Positions 31,676 to 44,300 of a stretch of DNA of 64,000 bases are shown one piece after another; the first letter of the stretch is position 1, and every line of letters starts with the position of its first letter. The DNA comes from Amblyomma americanum (lineage: Eukaryota > Arthropoda > Arachnida > Ixodida > Ixodidae), in assembly GCF_052857255.1 (NCBI RefSeq), contig NC_135504.1, forward strand, positions 146,656,121 through 146,720,120, in the 5' to 3' direction. The translations under genes were made by a program, and so were the position numbers. The notes beneath the pieces are model-generated. The model was not told the DNA's origin, ran no database searches, and saw nothing but the letters and a program-made list of their open reading frames with translations.

Positions 31676-33600
31676 TTATAAGAGAAAAAGTTTTAAAGGC
31701 GTGTCACAGAGACACTTGTAAAACCAATGTGTTGTGATTTAGCTCGTTTCGGTCTAAAAAAGCTTGTTTCGCTGTATTAAGCAAGAATACGTGCTTTTCG
31801 CGCAGTTATAAGAGAAAAAGTTTTGACGCATGTCACAGGGACACGTGTAAAACCGACGTGTTCAGATCTAGCTCGTTTCGGTCTAAAACAGCTTGATTCG
31901 TTGTATTAAGCACGAATACATGCTTTTCGCGCAGTTATAAGAGAAAAAGTTTTGACGAGTATCACGTGGATACTTGTAAAACCGATGCGTTCAGATACAC
32001 CTCGTTTCGGTCTAAAACAGCTTGTTCCGTTTTATTAAGCAGGAATACATGCTTTTCGCGCAGTTATAAGAGAAAAAGTTTTGACGCGTATCAGAGGAAC
32101 ACTTGTAAAACCGATGTGTTGTGACTTAACTCGTTTCGGTCTAAAACAGCTTGTTTCGCTGTATTAAGCAAGAATACATGCTTTTCGCGCAGTTATAAGA
32201 GAAAAAGTTGTGACGCGTGTCACAGGGACACTTGTAAAACCGATGTGTTCAGATTTAGCTCGTTTCGGTCTAAAACAGCTTGTTTCGCTGTATTAAGCAG
32301 GAATACATGCTTTTCGCGCAGTTATAAGAGAAAAAGTTTTAAAGGCGTGTCACAGGGACACTTGTAAAACCGATGTGTTCAGATTTACCCCGTTTCGGTC
32401 TAAAACAGCTTGTTTCGTTAGACTAAGCACGAATACATGCTTTTCGCGCAGTTATAAGAGAAAAAAGTTTTGACGCGTATCAGAGGAACACTTGTAAAAC
32501 CGATGTGTTCAGATCTAGCTCGTTTTGGTGTAAAACAGGTTGTTTCGTTGTATTAAGCACGAATACATGCTTTTCGCGCAGTTATAAGAGAAAAAGTTTA
32601 GACGCGTATCAGAGGAACACTTGTAAAACCGATGTGTTGTGATTTAGCTCGTTTCGGTCTAAAACAGCTTGTTTCGTTGCATTAAGCAAGAATACATGCT
32701 TTTCGCGCAGTTATAAGAGAAAAAGTTTTGACGCGTGTCAGAGGGACACTTGTAAAACCGATGTGTTCAGATTTACCTCGTTTCGGTCTAAAACAGCTTG
32801 TTTCGTTGAACTAAGCACGAATACATGCTTTTCGCGCAGTTATAAGAGAAAAAAGTTTTGACGCCTATCAGAGGAACACTTGTAAAACCGATGTGTTGCA
32901 ATTTAGCTCGTTTCGGTCTGAAACAGCTTGTTTCGCTGTATTAAGCAAGAATACATGCTTTTCGCGCAGTTATAAGAGAAAAAGTTTTGACGCGTGTCAC
33001 AGGGACACTTGTAAAACCGATGTGTTGTGATTTAGCTCGTTTCGGTCTAAAACAGCTTGTTTCGTTGTATTAAGCAAGAATACATGCTTTTCGCGCAGTT
33101 ATAAGAGAAAAAGTTTTGACGCGTATCAGAGGAACACTTGTAAAACCGATGTGTTGTGATTTAGCTTGTTTCGGTCTAAAACAGCTTGTTTCGCTGTATT
33201 AAGCAAGAATACATGCTTTTCGCGCAGTTATAAGAGAAAAAGTTTTGACGCGTGTCACGGGACACTTGTAAAACCGATGTGTTCAGATTTAGCTCGTTTC
33301 GGTCTAAAACAACTTGTTTCGTTGTATTAAGCACGAATACATGCTTTCCGCGCAGTTATAAGAGAAAAAAGTTTTGACGCGTATCAGAGGAACACTTGTA
33401 AAACCGATGTGTTGTGATTTAGCTCGTTTCGGTCTAAAACAGCTTGTTTCGCTGTATTAAGCAAGAATACGTGCTTTTCGCGCAGTTATAAGAGAAAAAG
33501 TTTTGACGCGTGTCACAGGGACACTTGTAAAACCGATGTGTTCAGATCAAGCTCGTTTTGCTGTAAAACAGCTTGTTTCGTTGTATTAAGCAAGAATGCA
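31676..33600 (+). repeat. T8-T12 cassette plus mixed A/B monomers
   Basis: T8 (with ACCAATGTG), T9 with GACGCATGTC, T10, T11, T12, T5, T1-like with ACAGGTTG, T3, then simple monomers: GTGTCAGAGGGACAC near 32736 (a mix of the two box 1 types), GACGCCTATCAG near 32870, TTGCAATTTAGC, GTCTGAAACAGC, a GTGTCACGGGACAC monomer near 33252, CTTTCCGCGCAG near 33344, T7 and a T1 copy reading CAGATCAAGCTCGTTTTGC near 33543. Satellite only. Confidence 0.8.
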
Positions 33601-34875
33601 TGCTTTTCGCGCAGTTATAAGAGAAAAAGTTTAGACGCGTATCAGAGGAACACTTGTAAAACCGATGTGTTGTGATTTAGCTCGTTTCGGTCTAAAACAG
33701 CTTGTTTCGTTGTATTAAGCAAGAATACATGATTTTCGCGCAGTTATAAGAGAAAAAGTTTTGACGCGTATCAGAGGAACACTTGTAAAACCGATGTGTT
33801 GTGATTTAGCTCGTTTCGGTTTTAAACAGCTTGTTTCGTTGTATTAAGCAAGAATACATGCTTTTCGCGCAGTTATAAGAGAAAAAGTTTTGAGGCGTAT
33901 CAGAGGAACACTTGTAAAACCGATGTGTTGTGATTTAGCTCGTTCCGGTCTAAAACAGCTTGTTTCGCTGTATAAAGCAAGAATACATGCTTTTCGCGCA
34001 GTTATTAGAGAAAAAGTTTTGACACTTGTAATACCGATGTGTTGTGATTTGGCTCGTTTCGGTCTAAAACAGCTTGTTTCGTTGTATTAGGCAAGTATGC
34101 ATGCTTTTCGTGCAGTTATAAGAGAAAAAGATTTGACGCGTATCAGAGGAACACTTGTAAAGCCGATGTGTTGTGATTTAGCTCGTTTCGGTCTAAAACA
34201 GCTTGTTTCGCTGTATTAAGCAGGAATACATGCTTTTCGCGCAGTTATAAGATAAAAAGTTTTAAAGGCGTGTCACAGAGACACTTGTAAAACCGATGTG
34301 TTGTGATTTAGCTCGTTTCGGTCTAAAAAAGCTTGTTTCGCTGTATTAAGCAAGAATACGTGCTTTTCGCGCAGTTATAAGAGAAAAAGTTTTGACGCAT
34401 GTCACAGGGACACGTGTAAAACCGACGTGTTCAGATCTAGCTCGTTTCGGTCTAAAACAGCTTGATTCGTTGTATTAAGCACGAATACATGCTTTTCGCG
34501 CAGATATAAGAGAAAAAGTTTTGACGAGTATCACGTGGATACTTGTAAAACCGATGCATTCAGATACAACTCGTTTCGGTCTAAAACAGCTTGTTCCGTT
34601 TTATTAAGCACGAATACATGCTTTTCGCGCAGTTATAAGAGAAAAAGTTTTGACGCGTATCAGAGGAACACTTGTAAAACCGATGTGTTGTGACTTATCT
34701 CGTTTCGGTCTAAAACAGCTTGTTTCGCTGTATTAAGCAAGAATACATGCTTTTCGCGCAGTTATAAGAGAAAAAGTTTTGACGAGTATCACGTGGATAC
34801 TTGTAAAACCGATGCATTCAGATACAACTCGTTTCGGTCTAAAACAGCTTGTTCCGTTTTATTAAGCACGAATAC
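33601..34875 (+). repeat. 1276 bp tandem duplication, copy 1
   Basis: From a T3-like monomer through CATGATTTTCGCG, TTTTAAAC, GAGGCG with TATAAAGCAAG, the 114 bp monomer, the T4 sister, T8 (GATAAAAAG), T9, T10 (GATGCATTCAG) and T11 with GTGACTTATCTCG. The second copy (34876-36050) keeps TATAAAGC (33972/35248), GATGCATTCAG and GATAAAA. Copy 1 adds an extra T10 monomer after T11 at about 34760-34875, as expected at the join of an unequal exchange. Confidence 0.82.
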
Positions 34876-36050
34876 ATGCTTTTCGCGCAGTTATAAGAGA
34901 AAAAGTTTAGACGCGTATCAGAGGAACACTTGTAAAACCGATGTGTTGTGATTTAGCTCGTTTCGGTCTAAAACAGCTTGTTTCGTTGTATTAAGCAAGA
35001 ATACATGATTTTCGCGCAGTTATAAGAGAAAAAGTTTTGACGCGTATCAGAGGAACACTTGTAAAACCGATGTGTTGTGATTTAGCTCGTTTCGGTTTTA
35101 AACAGCTTGTTTCGTTGTATTAAGCAAGAATACATGCTTTTCGCGCAGTTATAAGAGAAAAAGTTTTGAGGCGTATCAGAGGAACACTTGTAAAACCGAT
35201 GTGTTGTGATTTAGCTCGTTCCGGTCTAAAACAGCTTGTTTCGCTGTATAAAGCAAGAATACATGCTTTTCGCGCAGTTATTAGAGAAAAAGTTTTGACA
35301 CTTGTAATACCGATGTGTTGTGATTTGGCTCGTTTCGGTCTAAAACAGCTTGTTTCGTTGTATTAGGCAAGTATGCATGCTTTTCGTGCAGTTATAAGAG
35401 AAAAAGATTTGACGCGTATCAGAGGAACACTTGTAAAGCCGATGTGTTGTGATTTAGCTCGTTTCGGTCTAAAACAGCTTGTTTCGCTGTATTAAGCAGG
35501 AATACATGCTTTTCGCGCAGTTATAAGATAAAATGTTTTAAAGGCGTGTCACAGAGACACTTGTAAAACCGATGTGTTGTGATTTAGCTCGTTTCGGTCT
35601 AAAAAAGCTTGTTTCGCTGTATTAAGCAAGAATACGTGCTTTTCGCGCAGTTATAAGAGAAAAAGTTTTGACGCATGTCACAGGGACACGTGTAAAACCG
35701 ACGTGTTCAGATCTAGCTCGTTTCGGTCTAAAACAGCTTGATTCGTTGTATTAAGCACGAATACATGCTTTTCGCGCAGTTATAAGAGAAAAAGTTTTGA
35801 CGAGTATCACGTGGATACTTGTAAAACCGATGCATTCAGATACAACTCGTTTCGGTCTAAAACAGCTTGTTCCGTTTTATTAAGCACGAATACATGCTTT
35901 TCGCGCAGTTATAAGAGAAAAAGTTTTGACGCGTATCAGAGGAACACTTGTAAAACCGATGTGTTGTGACTTATCTCGTTTCGGTCTAAAACAGCTTGTT
36001 TCGCTGTATTAAGCAAGAATACATGCTTTTCGCGCAGTTATAAGAGAAAA
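34876..36050 (+). repeat. 1276 bp tandem duplication, copy 2
   Basis: Partner of 33601-34875, ending in T11 with GTGACTTATCTCG and followed by T12 (GTTGTGACGCG), T5, T7, T1 and T3 up to about 36800. Differences from copy 1 are few (GATAAAATG near 35528; CGCAGTTATAAG where copy 1 has CGCAGATATAAG near 34501). Confidence 0.82.
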
Positions 36051-36800
36051 AGTTGTGACGCGTGTCACAGGGACACTTGTAAAACCGATGTGTTCAGATT
36101 TAGCTCGTTTCGGTCTAAAACAGCTTGTTTCGCTCTATTAAGCAGGAATACATGCTTTTCGCGCAGTTATAAGAGAAAAAGTTTTAAAGGCGTGTCACAG
36201 GGACACTTGTAAAACCGATGTGTTCAGATTTACCCCGTTTCGGTCTAAAACAGGTTGTTTCGTTAGACTAAGCACGAATACATGCTTTTCGCGCAGTTAT
36301 AAGAGAAAAAAGTTTTGACGCGTATCAGAGGAACACTTGTAAAACCGATGTGTTGTGATTTAGCTCGTTTCGGTCTAAAACAGCTTGTTTCGCTGTATTA
36401 AGCAAGAATACGTGCTTTTCGCGCAGTTATAAGAGAAAAAGTTTTGACGCGTGTCACAGGGACACTTGTAAAACCGATGTGTTCAGATCTAGCTCGTTTT
36501 GGTGTAAAACAGCTTGTTTCGTTGTATTAGGCACGAATACATGCTTTTCGCGCAGTTATAAGAGAAAAAGTTTAGACGCGTATCAGAGGAACACTTGTAA
36601 AACCGATGTGTTGTGATTTAGCTCGTTTCGGTCTAAAACAGCTTGTTTCGTTGTATTAAGCAAGAATACATGCTTTTCGCGCAGTTATAAGAGAAAAAGT
36701 TTTGACGCGTGTCACAGGGACACTTGTAAAACCGATGTGTTCAGATTTAGCTCGTTTCGGTCTAAAACAGCTTGTTTCGCTGTATTAAGCAGGAATACAT

Positions 36801-37706
36801 GCTTTTCGCGCAGTTATAAGAGAAAAAGTTTTAAAGGCGTGTCACAGGGACACTTGTAAAACCGATGTGTTCAGATTTACCCCGTTTCGGTCAAAAACAG
36901 CTTGTTTCGTTAGACTAAGCACGAATACATGCTTTTCGCGCAGTTATAAGAGAAAAAGGTTTTGACGCGTATCAGAGGAACACTTGTAAAACCGATGTGT
37001 TGTGATTTAGCTCGTTTCGGTCTAAAACAGCTTGTTTCGCTGTATTAAGCAAGAATACGTGCTTTTCGCGCAGTTATAAGAGAAAAAGTTTTGACGCGTG
37101 TCACAGGGACACTTGTAAAACTGATGTGTTCAGATCTAGCTCGTTTCGGTCTAAAACAGCTTGATTCGTTGTATAAAGCACGAATACATGCTTTTCGCGC
37201 AGTTATAAGAGAAAAAGTTTTGACGAGTATCACGTGGATACTTGTAAAACCGATGCGTTCAGATACAACTCGTTTCGGTCTAAAACAGCTTGTTCCGTTT
37301 TATTAAGCACGAATACATGCTTCTCGCGCAGTTATAAGAGAAAAAGTTTTGACGCGTATCAGAGGAACACTTGTAAAACCGATGTGTTGTGACTTAACTC
37401 GTTTCGGTCTAAAACAGCTTGTTTCGCAGTATTAAGCAAGAATACATGCTTTTCACGCAGTTATAAGAGAAAAAGTTGTGACGCGTGTCACAGGGACACT
37501 TGTGAAACCGATGTGTTCAGATTTAGCTCGTTTCGGTCTAAAACAGCTTGTTTCGCTGTATTAAGCAGGAATACATGCTTTTCGCGCAGTTATAAGAGAA
37601 AAAGTTTTAAAGGCGTGTCACAGGGACACTTGTAAAACCGATGTGTTCAGATTTACCCCGTTTCGGTCTAAAACAGCTTGTTTCGCTGTATTAAGCAGGA
37701 ATACAT
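36801..37706 (+). repeat. 906 bp tandem duplication, copy 1 (7 monomers)
   Basis: Seven monomers: T5, T7 with AAAAAGGTTTTGACG, T9-like with CTTGATTCGTTGTATAAAGC, T10, T11 with a CTTCTCGCGCAG head and CGCAGTATT tail, T12 with CTTTTCACGCAG and CTTGTGAAACC, and a second T5. All of these odd bases reappear 906 bp later. Copy 1 alone has AAACTGATGTG near 37120 and GGTCAAAAACAGC near 36890. Confidence 0.88.
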
Positions 37707-38612
37707 GCTTTTCGCGCAGTTATAAGAGAAAAAGTTTTAAAGGCGTGTCACAGGGACACTTGTAAAACCGATGTGTTCAGATTTACCCCGTTTCGGTCTA
37801 AAACAGCTTGTTTCGTTAGACTAAGCACGAATACATGCTTTTCGCGCAGTTATAAGAGAAAAAGGTTTTGACGCGTATCAGAGGAACACTTGTAAAACCG
37901 ATGTGTTGTGATTTAGCTCGTTTCGGTCTAAAACAGCTTGTTTCGCTGTATTAAGCAAGAATACGTGCTTTTCGCGCAGTTATAAGAGAAAAAGTTTTGA
38001 CGCGTGTCACAGGGACACTTGTAAAACCGATGTGTTCAGATCTAGCTCGTTTCGGTCTAAAACAGCTTGATTCGTTGTATAAAGCACGAATACATGCTTT
38101 TCGCGCAGTTATAAGAGAAAAAGTTTTGACGAGTATCACGTGGATACTTGTAAAACCGATGCGTTCAGATACAACTCGTTTCGGTCTAAAACAGCTTGTT
38201 CCGTTTTATTAAGCACGAATACATGCTTCTCGCGCAGTTATAAGAGAAAAAGTTTTGACGCGTATCAGAGGAACACTTGTAAAACCGATGTGTTGTGACT
38301 TAACTCGTTTCGGTCTAAAACAGCTTGTTTCGCAGTATTAAGCAAGAATACATGCTTTTCACGCAGTTATAAGAGAAAAAGTTGTGACGCGTGTCACAGG
38401 GACACTTGTGAAACCGATGTGTTCAGATTTAGCTCGTTTCGGTCTAAAACAGCTTGTTTCGCTGTATTAAGCAGGAATACATGCTTTTCGCGCAGTTATA
38501 AGAAAAAAAGTTTTAAAGGCGTGTCACAGGGACACTTGTAAAACCGATGTGTTCAGATTTACCCCGTTTCGGTCTAAAACAGCTTGTTTCGTTAGACTAA
38601 GCACGAATACAT
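37707..38612 (+). repeat. 906 bp tandem duplication, copy 2
   Basis: Near-identical partner of 36801-37706. It alone has ATAAGAAAAAAAGTT near 38500. A fragment of the same unit (T7, T9-like with TATAAAGC, T10, CTTCTCGCGCAG) is inserted a third time at about 40280-40560. Between the two, 38613-39519 holds T7, T1, T2, T3, T4, T5 and T6. Confidence 0.86.
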
Positions 38613-39519
38613 GCTTTTCGCGCAGTTATAAGAGAAAAAAGTTTTGACGCGTATCAGAGGAAAACTTGTAAAACCGATTTGTTGTGATTTAGCTCGTTTC
38701 GGTCTAAAACAGCTTGTTTCGCTGTATTAAGCAAGAATACGTGCTTTTCGCGCAGTTATAAGAGAAAAAGTTTTGACGCGTGTCTCAGGGACACTTGTAA
38801 AACCGATGTGTTCAGATCTAGCTCGTTTTGGTGTAAAACAGCTTGTTTCGTTGTATTAAGCACGAATACATGCTTTTCGCGCAGTTATAAGAGAAAAAGT
38901 TTTGACGCGTGTCACAAGGACACTTGTAAAACCGATGTGTTCAGATTTAGCTCGTTTCGGTCTAAAACAGCTTGTTTCGTTGTATTGAGCACGAATACAT
39001 GCTTTTCGCGCAGTTATAAGAGAAAAAGTTTAGACGCGTATCAGAGGAACACTTGTAAAACCGATGTGTTGTGATTTAGCTCGTTTCGGTCTAAAACAGC
39101 TTGTTTCGTTGTATTAAGCAAGAATACATGCTTTTCGCGCAGTTATAGGAGAAAAAGATTTGACGCGTATCAGAGGAACACTTGTAAAGCCGATGTGTTG
39201 TGATTTATCTCGATATCGGTCTAAAACAGCTTGTTTCGCTGTATTAAGCAGGAATACATGCTTTTCGCGCAGTTATAAGAGAAAAAGTTTTAAAGGCGTG
39301 TCACAGGGACACTTGTAAAACCGATGTGTTCAGATTTACCCCGTTTCGGTCTAAAACAGCTTGTTTCGTTAGACTAAGCACGAATACATGCTTTTCGCGA
39401 AGTTATAAGAGAAAAAAGTTTTGACGCGTGTCACAGGGACACTTGTAAAACCGATGTGTTCAGATTTACCTCGTTTCGGTCTAAAACAGCTTGTTTCGTT
39501 GAACTAAGCACGAATACAT

Positions 39520-41330
39520 GCTTTTCGCGCAGTTATAAGAGAAAAAAGTTTTGACGCGTATCAGAGGAACACTTGTAAAACCGATGTGTTCAGATCTAGC
39601 TCGTTTTGGTGTAAAACAGCTTGTTTCGTTGTATTAAGCACGAATACATGCTTTTCGCGCAGTTATAAGAGAAAAAGTTTAGACGCGTATCAGAGGAACA
39701 CGTGTAAAACCGATGTGTTGTGATTTAGCTCGTTTCGGTCTAAAACAGCTTGTTTCGTTGCATTAAGCAAGAATACATGCTTTTCGCGCAGTTATAAGAG
39801 AAAAAGTTTTGACGCGTGTCACAGGGACACTTGTAAAACCGATGTGTTCAGATTTTCCTCGTTTCGGTCTAAAACAGCTTGTTTCGTTGAACTAAGCACG
39901 AATACATGCTTTTCGCGCAGTTATAAGAGAAAAAAGTTTTGACGCGTATCAGAGGAACACTTGTAAAACCGATGTGTTGCGATTTAGCTCGTTTCGGTCT
40001 AAAACAGCTTGTTTCGCTGTATTAAGCAAGAATACATGCTTTTCGCGCAGTTATAAGAGAAAAAGTTTTGACGCGTGTCACAGGGACACTTGTAAAACCG
40101 ATGTGTTGTGATTTAGCTCGTTTCGGTCTAAAACAACTTGTTTCGTTGTATTAAGCAAGAATACATGCTTTTCGCGCAGTTATAAGAGAAAAAGTTTTGA
40201 CGCGTATCAGAGGAACACTTGTAAAACCGATGTGTTGTGATTTAGCTCGTTTCGGTCTAAAACAGCTTGTTTCGCTGTATTAAGCAAGAATACGTGCTTT
40301 TCGCGCAGTTATAAGAGAAAAAGTTTTGACGCGTGTCACAGGGACACTTGTAAAACCGATGTGTTCAGATCTAGCTCGTTTCGGTCTAAAACAGCTTGAT
40401 TCGTTGTATAAAGCACGAATACATGCTTTTCGCGCAGTTATAAGAGAAAAAGTTTTGACGAGTATCACGTGGATACTTGTAAAACCGATGCGTTCAGATA
40501 CAACTCGTTTCGGTGTAAAACAGCTTGTTCCGTTTTATTAAGCACGAATACATGCTTCTCGCGCAGTTATAAGAGAAAAAGTTTTGACGCGTATCAGAGG
40601 AACACTTGTAAAACCGATGTGTTCAGATCTAGCTCGTTTTGGTGTAAAACAGCTTGTTTCGTTGTATTAAGCACGAATACATGCTTTTCGCGCAGTTATA
40701 AGAGAAAAAGTTTAGACGCGTATCAGAGGAACACGTGTAAAACCGATGTGTTGTGATTTAGCTCGTTTCGGTCTAAAACAGCTTGTTTCGTTGCATTAAG
40801 CAAGAATACATGCTTTTCGCGCAGGTATAAGAGAAAAAGTTTTGACGCGTGTCACAGGGACACTTGTAAAACCGATGTGTTCAGATTTTCCTCGTTTCGG
40901 TCTAAAACAGCTTGTTTCGTTGAACTAAGCACGAATACATGCTTTTCGCGCAGTTATAAGAGAAAAAAGTTTTGACGCGTATCAGAGGAACACTTGTAAA
41001 ACCGATGTGTTGCGATTTAGCTCGTTTCGGTCTAAAACAGCTTGTTTCGCTGTATTAAGCAAGAATACATGCTTTTCGCGCAGTTATAAGAGAAAAAGTT
41101 TTGACGCGTGTCACAGGGACACTTGTAAAACCGATGTGTTGTGATTTAGCTCGTTTCGGTCTAAAACAACTTGTTTCGTTGTATTAAGCAAGAATACATG
41201 CTTTTCGCGCAGTTATAAGAGAAAAAGTTTTGACGCGTATCAGAGGAACACTTGTAAAACCGATGTGTTGTGATTTAGCTCGTTTCGGTCTAAAACAGCT
41301 TGTTTCGCTGTATTAAGCAAGAATACATGC
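39520..41330 (+). repeat. 1033 bp tandem duplication
   Basis: Two copies beginning at 39520 and 40554. Shared private marks at 1033 bp are CAGATTTTCCTCG (39849/40882) and CTAAAACAACTTG (40128/41161). Series: T1-like, T3 with GAACACGTGT, TTGCATTAAGC, a B monomer, an A monomer with GTTGCGATTTAGC, a B monomer and an A monomer. Copy 1 is lengthened by T7/T9/T10 monomers that match the 906 bp unit (40290-40553). Copy 2 has CGCAGGTATAAG near 40822. Confidence 0.84.
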
Positions 41331-44300
41331 TTTTCGCGCAGTTATAAGAGAAAACGTTTTGACGCGTGTCACGGGACACTTGTAAAACCGATGTGTTCAG
41401 ATTTAGCTCGTTTCGGTCTAAAACAACTTGTTTCCTTGTATTAAGCACGAATACATGCTTTTCGCGCAGTTATAAGAGAAAAAAGTTTTGAAGCGTATCA
41501 GAGGAACACTTGTAAAACCGATGTGTTGTGATTTAGCTCGTTTTGGTCTAAAACAGCTTGTTTCGCTGTATTAAGCAAGAATACGTGCTTTTCGCGCAGT
41601 TATAAGAGAAAAAGTTTTGACGCGTGTCACAGGGACACTTGTAAAACCGATGTGTTCAGATCTAGCTCGTTTTGGTGTAAAACAGCTTGTTTCGTTGTAT
41701 TAAGCAAGAATGCATGCTTTTCGCGCAGTTATAAGAGAAAAAGTTTAGACGCGTATCAGAGGAACACTTGTAAAACCGATGTGTTGTGATTTAGCTCGTT
41801 TCGGTTTTAAACAGCTTGTTTCGTTGTATTAAGCAAGAATACATGCTTTTCGCGCAGTTATAAGAGAAAAAGTTTTGAGGCGTATCAGAGGAACACTTGT
41901 AAAACCGATGTGTTGTGATTTAGCTCGTTCCGGTCTAAAACAGCTGGTTTCGCTGTATTAAGCAAGAATACATGCTTTTCGCGCAGTTATTACAGAAAAA
42001 GTTTTGACACTTGTAATACCGATGTGTTGTGATTTGGCTCGTTTCGGTCTAAAACAGCTTGTTTCGTTGTATTAAGCAAGTATACATGCTTTTCGTGCAG
42101 TTATAAGAGAAAAAGATTTGACGCGTATCAGAGGAACACTTGTAAAGCCGATGTGTTGTGATTTAGCTCGTTTCGGTCTAAAACAGCTTGTTTCGCTGTA
42201 TTAAGCAGGAATACATGCTTTTCGCGCAGTTATAAGAGAAAAAGTTTTAAAGGCGTGTCACAGAGACACTTGTAAAACCAATGTGTTGTGATTTAGCTCG
42301 TTTCGGTCTAAAAAAGCTTGTTTCGCTGTATTAAGCAAGAATACGTGCTTTTCGCGCAGTTATAAGAGAAAAAGTTTTGACGCATGTCACAGGGACACGT
42401 GTAAAACCGACGTGTTCAGATCTAGCTCGTTTCGGTCTAAAACAGCTTGATTCGTTGTATTAAGCACGAATACATGCTTTTCGCGCAGTTATAAGAGAAA
42501 AAGTTTTGACGAGTATCACGTGGATACTTGTAAAACCGATGCGTTCAGATACACCTCGTTTCGGTCTAAAACAGCTTGTTCCGTTTTATTAAGCACGAAT
42601 ACATGCTTTTCGCGCAGTTATAAGAGAAAAAGTTTTGACGCGTATCAGAGGAACACTTGTAAAACCGATGTGTTGTGACTTAACTCGTTTCGGTCTAAAA
42701 CAGCTTGTTTCGCTGTATTAAGCAAGAATACATGCTTTTCGCGCAGTTATAAGAGAAAAAGTTGTGACGCGTGTCACAGGGACACTTGTAAAACCGGTGT
42801 GTTCAGATTTAGCTCGTTTCGGTCTAAAACAGCTTGTTTCGCTGTATTAAGCAGGAATACATGCTTTTCGCGCAGTTATAAGAGAAAAAGTTTTAAACGC
42901 GTGTCACAGGGACACTTGTAAAACCGATGTGTTCAGATTTACCCCGTTTCGGTCTAAAACAGCTTGTTTCGTTAGACTAAGCACGAATACATGCTTTTCG
43001 CGCAGTTATAAGAGAAAAAAGTTTTGACGCGTATCAGAGGAACACTTGTAAAACCGATGTGTTCAGATCTAGCTCGTTTTGGTGTAAAACAGGTTGTTTC
43101 GTTGTATTAAGCACGAATACATGCTTTTCGCGCAGTTATAAGAGAAAAAAGTTTTGACGCCTATCAGAGGAACACTTGTAAAACCGATGTGTTGCGATTT
43201 AGCTCGTTTCGGTCTAAAACAGCTGGTTCCGCTGTATTAAGCAAGAATACATGCTTTTCGCGCAGTTATAAGAGAAAAAGTTTTGACGCGTGTCACAGGG
43301 ACACTTGTAAAACCGATGTGTTGTGATTTAGCTTGTTTCGGTCTAAAACAGCTTGTTTCGCTGTATTAAGCAAGAATACATGCTTTTCGCGCAGTTATAA
43401 GAGAAAAAGTTTTGACGCGTGTCACGGGACACTTGTAAAACCGATGTGTTCAGATTTAGCTCGTTTCGGTCTAAAACAACTTGTTTCGTTGTATTAAGCA
43501 CGAATACACGCTTTCCGCGCAGTTATAAGAGAAAAAAGTTTTGACGCGTATCAGAGGAACACTTGTAAAACCGATGTGTTGTGATTTAGCTCGTTTTGGT
43601 CTAAAACAGCTTGTTTCGCTGTATTAAGCAAGAATACGTGCTTTTCGCGCAGTTATAAGAGAAAAAGTTTTGACGCGTGTCACAGGGACACTTGTAAAAC
43701 CGATGTGTTCAGATCTAGCTCGTTTTGGTGTAAAACAGCTTGTTTCGTTGTATTAAGCAAGAATGCTTGCTTTTCGCGCAGTTATAAGAGAAAAAGTTTA
43801 GACGCGTATCAGAGGAACACTTGTAAAACCGATGTGTTGTGATTTAGCTCGTTTCGGTCTAAAACAGCTTGTTTCGTTGTATTAAGCAAGAATACATGAT
43901 TTTCGCGCAGTTATAAGAGAAAAAGTTTTGACGCGTATCAGAGGAACACTTGTAAAACCGATGTGTTGTGATTTAGCTCGTTTCGGTTTTAAACAGCTTG
44001 TTTCTTTGTATTAAGCAAGAATACATGCTTTTCGCGCAGTTATAAGAGAAAAAGTTTTGAGGCGTATCAGAGGAACACTTGTAAAACCGATGTGTTGTGA
44101 TTTAGCTCGTTCCGGTCTAAAACAGCTTGTTTCGCTGTATAAAGCAAGAATACATGCTTTTCGCGCTGTTATTAGAGAAAAAGTTTTGACACTTGTAATA
44201 CCGATGTGTTGTGATTTGGCTCGTTTCGGTCTAAAACAGCTTGTTTCGTTGTATTAAGCAAGTATACATGCTTTTCGTGCAGTTATAAGAGAAAAAGATT

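Larger units (their letters stand above)
30660..36950 (+). repeat. Large segmental duplicate, copy A (offset 10554 bp)
   Basis: Matches about 41215-45700. Markers at 10554 bp are CTGGTTTCG (31390/41944), AAACCAATGTG (31721/42275), TACACCTCG (about 31995/42550) and ACAGGTTGTTTCG (32536/43090). Copy A then has three monomers (387 bp) lacking in copy B, giving 10167 bp (TATAAAGC near 33972/44139), and a tandem 1276 bp unit present once in B, giving 8891 bp; one more monomer is missing in B near 44620, giving 8762 bp (TATTAGGCACG at 36525/45287). All size changes are whole monomers or HOR units. Confidence 0.83.

Noticed and set aside
37045..37233. Minus-strand open frame of 62 codons (also near 37951 and 40280)
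   Set aside because: Arises on the complement of the same T7/T9/T10 monomers and overlaps a plus-strand frame. Copies exist only because the 906 bp unit was duplicated. No sign of a gene.
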